Below, piece after piece: positions 6,081-8,755 of a stretch of 8,755 bases of DNA. Both the position numbers and the translations under genes were made by a program. The notes beneath the pieces were generated by a model. The model had not been told where the DNA came from. It saw only the letters and a list, made by a program, of their open reading frames with translations, and made no database searches. Source of the stretch: Desulfobulbaceae bacterium (GTDB taxonomy: Bacteria > Desulfobacterota > Desulfobulbia > Desulfobulbales > Desulfobulbaceae); assembly GCA_026990725.1 (NCBI GenBank), contig JALXCX010000034.1:1-8755 (forward strand), given 5' to 3'. The stretch's first letter is position 1, and every line of letters starts with the position of its first letter.

Positions 6081-6900
6081 AAGTGCTGGGCGATTCCTCA
6101 GGTAGCCCCAGTAATCTCAAACCATTTTTCCAGACGATTTTTTCCAGTCGTTCCTTTTTTAATTCAAGATTCTTTAATTTCTCAAGGCATTGCTTCTGGT
6201 CTGCCCAGGGGGAATCTGTACCAAACAGAATATAATCTTCGGGATGGGCTGTAATCAGTCTGCGGGCTTTTTCCGTGGTCAGAAAATCAAGTGCAAAAGA
6301 GATTTCGATGTACACTGGTAGGCCAATCAGCAGTCTTTCCACTTCTTCCCAATCGTCCCATCCCCCCAAATGTGTCGTGATAAGTTTGAGCTCCGGATAC
6401 TTTTTGACCACCCTGAGGATCTGTTTCGGGTCTGCCCTCCTTATTCGTGGATAGGCGATATCAAAGCCGGTGTGCATAACCAGTAAAAGATCGTTCTCTG
6501 TAACAACCCTGTAGACAGGATTCATTTTTTCTTCAGAAAGAAAAAAACCCTGATAATAGGGATGCATCTTTATGCCGGTAAAGCCATGGTTTTTAATCTG
6601 TTTGACATGGTCTGCCAGTTGCGGATCATCGGGATGCACAGACGGCAGCGGAACAATTCGTTGATTCCTGATCTGTTGTGACCAATCGATAATGGATTGA
6701 AACTGCTCGACTCTCGTGGCAATGGAGCAGATCACACTTTTTTCTATACCGGCACGATCCATTGATGCCAGCAGTCCCGTGCAGGTTCCATCGGTAAAGG
6801 CTGTTACTCCTCCTGCCTCTTCAAGTGCTGGAATGGCGCGGGCCGCAACAGCCTCGGGGAATGCATGGGTATGGAAGTCGATTATTTTGGTATCACTCAT
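6079..6900 (-). CDS. Metal-dependent amidohydrolase (amidohydrolase-2 family, TIM barrel)
   Basis: A 273-residue cytosolic member of the amidohydrolase superfamily, closest in appearance to the amidohydrolase-2 group that includes ACMSD-type decarboxylases and dicarboxylate lactonases. Metal and catalytic ligands are in order: H10 and H12 (DFHTH), H113 (GIKMHPYYQG), H143 (LVMHTGFD), H177 (ITTHLGGW) and D229 (FGTDSPW). The sequence is full length and has no signal peptide. These residues suggest a Zn- or similar metal-bound water attacking a carbonyl or supporting decarboxylation; the substrate is unknown. ATG at 6900-6898 has no strong ribosome site. The gene is convergent with the response regulator (44-base gap) and divergent from the RACo-like gene (289-base gap). 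No operon partner is visible on its strand in the window, so context gives little help with function. Confidence 0.9.
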   Translation of the reverse strand: MSDTKIIDFHTHAFPEAVAARAIPALEEAGGVTAFTDGTCTGLLASMDRAGIEKSVICSIATRVEQFQSIIDWSQQIRNQRIVPLPSVHPDDPQLADHVKQIKNHGFTGIKMHPYYQGFFLSEEKMNPVYRVVTENDLLLVMHTGFDIAYPRIRRADPKQILRVVKKYPELKLITTHLGGWDDWEEVERLLIGLPVYIEISFALDFLTTEKARRLITAHPEDYILFGTDSPWADQKQCLEKLKNLELKKERLEKIVWKNGLRLLGLPEESPST

Positions 6901-7189
6901 TGTTCGGCTCAGGTATAATGGAGAAAAAATAGGATATCATAAAGATTGCTTCTCTGCCAGTACCTGTTACCGGCGGGCAAAGGATTTACAGGAAATGTGC
7001 CCGCTGGTGCGTTTAAAATGATAGATTCTGTCCGGTGAGCTGGGATTTGCGCCCATTGTCATCTTCATTGAGAAATAAGCTGCGTTGTATTTCTGTTTTT
7101 TGGTCCAGTTGAAAAAGTAAACGTGATGGAACCTGGCTGTTATGATGGTCCTCTTTTTTAATCAATTTTGTGTATAAAATACAGGTCCA
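6901..7189. other. Divergent intergenic region without a convincing gene
   Basis: Lies between the start codons of the amidohydrolase (minus) and the RACo-like gene (plus). It holds a GC-rich stem-loop at 6968-7009. AT-rich -10-like words occur (TATAAT at 6914-6919 and TATAAA at 7173-7178 on plus; TATGAT at 6941-6936 on minus), but none has a good -35 partner at the right distance, so promoters are not assigned. A 63-codon minus-strand reading frame (7204-7013) runs through it but begins inside the RACo-like gene and has no ribosome site. I see no cobalamin riboswitch-like conserved core despite the corrinoid-linked neighbour. Confidence 0.7.
6968..7009. other. GC-rich stem-loop in the divergent intergenic region
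   Basis: Bases 6968-6979 pair with 6998-7009 over 12 positions (ten Watson-Crick, two G-T as read on the plus strand) around an 18-base loop; the core is GCGGGCA/TGCCCGC. No T tract of terminator quality follows on either strand. It could be a leader element, an operator or a relic; function is not assigned. Confidence 0.5.
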
Positions 7190-8755
7190 ATGAGTGAGAC
7201 GCACAGGACATGCTCAATAACTTTTCTGCCGGCAAACCGGACTGTAGAGGTGCGGTCCGGAAGCAGTCTGATAAAGGCGGCAAGGGCTGTCGGTCTGCAT
7301 ATTAATGCCTCCTGTGGCGGTGCCGGAGTTTGTGGAAAATGTCGTGTGCTGCTTGAACAAGGTGATCTGCGAGGCGGCAGAAGTGAAAAGCTTTCTCAAC
7401 AGGATTATGAGCAGGGGTACAGGCAGGCATGCATAGGTACAGTTTATGAAGATGTAACAGTGCGCATTCCTGAAGAATCAGGACGGCAGAAGGGTGGGCT
7501 GGGAACAGATGTTCCGCCGCGGCATCATGCACGCATGCATGTGTTTGATATTGCGACTATTAAAGAGGAGGGTATGTTTTTCCCTCCAGTAGAAAAGCAT
7601 TGCCTGGAGCTTGCCAAACCAAGTGTTCACGACAACAGGGCCGATGTAACCCGCCTGATTCAGGCAATTGGCAGTCAGCTGGAGAAGCATCAGATTGTTA
7701 CCGGCCTGACAGTGCTGAGAAAAATCCGCCGTGCTTTGCGGGAAAAGGATTTTCTGGTCACTGTTACTCTTGAGCTTCCGGTAAATGATAAATCCAAACA
7801 TCATTTGCTCAATATTCAACCGGGATGCTGGAACCACCGAAATTTTGGACTGGCCTTTGATATTGGCACAACCACGGTTTATGGAGTTCTGATAGATCTT
7901 AATTCCGGTGAAGTTCTGGCCAAAGGATCGTGTTACAACCCCCAGATGAGTTATGGCGAAGATGTTATTGCCCGGATTATCCATGCTGAAAAGTCCAGGG
8001 GCTTGAAGATGATGCATGATCTGGTGATTGGCGCCATGAATGAGATTATCGATTCAATGCTGAGGGATGTAGCCCCTCTTTTCGGGTTGAATCATGGCCC
8101 GGTAACGCGTGATGAGATTAATTCCATCACCATTGCCGGGAACACAACAATGACGCATCTTCTGCTTGAGCTGGAGCCTGACAGTATCCGGCGGGCCCCT
8201 TATGTGCCGGTGTCCACTTTTTTCCCGCCTCTGGCAGCCGATGATCTTGAGCTCGATCTGCCCCACCAATGCGTGGCTCTTGTCTACCCGGCTATCTCAA
8301 GTTATGTCGGTGGTGATATCGTTGCCGGGGTCATGGGTTCTGGGATGTATCGTACCAAACTCCTGACGTTGTTTATTGATGTGGGGACAAACGCGGAAAT
8401 CGTTATCGGCAACCGGGACTGGCTGGCCTGTGCGGCCTGCTCGGCGGGACCTGCCTTTGAAGGCGGCGGTATAACCCATGGTATGCGAGCGGTTGAGGGG
8501 GCAATAAGTGATTTCAGCTTGAATCCGGTTGCCCTGGAGCCCATGAATGTCACAGAAGGTGATAAAGCACCCATAGGGATCTGCGGGTCCGGACTGCTCA
8601 TAATTATTGCCACGCTTTTTGAGCATGCTGTCTTAAATGAGAGCGGTAAATTTGCCGATATCGACCATCCCAGGATTCGTCAGGGCCGAAATGGCTGTGA
8701 GTATGTCCTTGCCTGGGAGGAAGAAGCTGCCGCGGATCATGACATAGTCATCAAC
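7190..8755 (+). CDS. RACo-like corrinoid-protein activator: [2Fe-2S] ferredoxin domain plus ASKHA ATPase (3' end beyond window)
   Basis: Family members (RACo and relatives, DUF4445) use ATP and a low-potential [2Fe-2S] cluster to re-reduce inactive Co(II) in corrinoid proteins to Co(I), keeping corrinoid methyltransferases active. The frame is open for 522 codons and leaves the window; relatives are usually around 600-650 residues. The N-terminal ferredoxin domain has ligands C42, C48, C51 (CGGAGVCGKC) and C81, the CX5CX2CXnC pattern. A middle/linker domain of about 100-215 follows. The ASKHA part has phosphate loop 1 at D224-T229 (DIGTTT), the family segment TIAGNTTMTHLL around 314-325, phosphate loop 2 at D397-N401 (DVGTN) and the adenosine motif GICGSG at 463-468. 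ATG at 7190 is chosen because it begins directly before the ferredoxin beta-strand; AGG five bases upstream is a weak ribosome site. No corrinoid protein or methyltransferase gene is inside the window; the partner may lie downstream. Confidence 0.9.
   Translation, partial: MSETHRTCSITFLPANRTVEVRSGSSLIKAARAVGLHINASCGGAGVCGKCRVLLEQGDLRGGRSEKLSQQDYEQGYRQACIGTVYEDVTVRIPEESGRQKGGLGTDVPPRHHARMHVFDIATIKEEGMFFPPVEKHCLELAKPSVHDNRADVTRLIQAIGSQLEKHQIVTGLTVLRKIRRALREKDFLVTVTLELPVNDKSKHHLLNIQPGCWNHRNFGLAFDIGTTTVYGVLIDLNSGEVLAKGSCYNPQMSYGEDVIARIIHAEKSRGLKMMHDLVIGAMNEIIDSMLRDVAPLFGLNHGPVTRDEINSITIAGNTTMTHLLLELEPDSIRRAPYVPVSTFFPPLAADDLELDLPHQCVALVYPAISSYVGGDIVAGVMGSGMYRTKLLTLFIDVGTNAEIVIGNRDWLACAACSAGPAFEGGGITHGMRAVEGAISDFSLNPVALEPMNVTEGDKAPIGICGSGLLIIIATLFEHAVLNESGKFADIDHPRIRQGRNGCEYVLAWEEEAAADHDIVIN

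Noticed and set aside
6930..6962. Sigma54-like TGGCA...GC on the minus strand before the amidohydrolase
   Set aside because: The distance between the GG and GC elements is 7 bases instead of the required 10.
6901..7189. Cobalamin riboswitch in front of a corrinoid-linked gene
   Set aside because: The conserved B12-box and core segments are not present; only an isolated stem-loop is seen.
7013..7204. 63-codon minus-strand reading frame in the amidohydrolase/RACo-like spacer
   Set aside because: It begins inside the RACo-like gene, has no ribosome site at the ATG or at an internal TTG, and its product resembles nothing I recognise.
7478..8017. 179-codon minus-strand frame inside the RACo-like gene
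   Set aside because: Antisense to a gene with intact cluster and ATPase motifs, with no recognisable domain or ribosome site.

Overview
The window is 8.75 kb of compact bacterial chromosome with nine protein genes on both strands, two of them cut by the window edges. The gene content suggests an anaerobic or microaerophilic Desulfobacterota-like organism (Desulfobulbales would fit). Pointers are a two-domain NrfJ-like exported protein, a stand-alone receiver protein with a GGG-containing switch segment, a cytosolic DUF1566 protein and a RACo-type corrinoid activator. This placement is an inference from family distribution, not a measurement. I see no insertion sequences, phage genes, CRISPR arrays, tRNAs or rRNAs.

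Left part (1-2420, minus strand). A tight cluster reads leftward in the order NrfJ-like exported protein, HAD-family nucleotidase-like phosphatase, Nudix hydrolase, recD. A good sigma70-type promoter (2366-2394) precedes it. Gaps between genes are 2, 12 and 35 bases, so co-transcription is very likely. recD (exonuclease V alpha subunit) runs off the left edge after 128 codons; it has no ORF closed inside the window but is clear from its conserved N-terminus.

Centre (2421-6034). glgX, a complete 700-residue glycogen debranching enzyme on the minus strand, diverges from a plus-strand pair: a 314-residue protein with an unrecognised N-terminal region and a C-terminal DUF1566 (Lcl-type) domain, then a receiver-only response regulator. 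The 102-base divergent spacer holds candidate promoters in both directions whose -10 elements overlap. A 50-base two-part hairpin lies directly before the response regulator and covers part of its ribosome binding site.

Right part (6035-8755). A near-perfect hairpin terminator separates the response regulator from a convergent amidohydrolase (amidohydrolase-2 family, full metal-ligand set). After a 289-base divergent spacer holding a GC-rich stem-loop, a plus-strand gene begins that encodes a RACo-like protein: an N-terminal plant-type [2Fe-2S] ferredoxin domain followed by an ASKHA ATPase (DUF4445). It runs off the right edge after 522 codons.

Most genes are recognisable housekeeping or accessory metabolism. 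I did not find a clear, previously undescribed multi-gene system. The best leads are the cytosolic DUF1566 protein with its uncharacterised N-terminal half paired with a lone receiver, the hairpin between them, the methionine-rich linker of the NrfJ-like protein, and recD placed behind an exported-protein and nucleotide-hydrolase cluster instead of directly behind recB.
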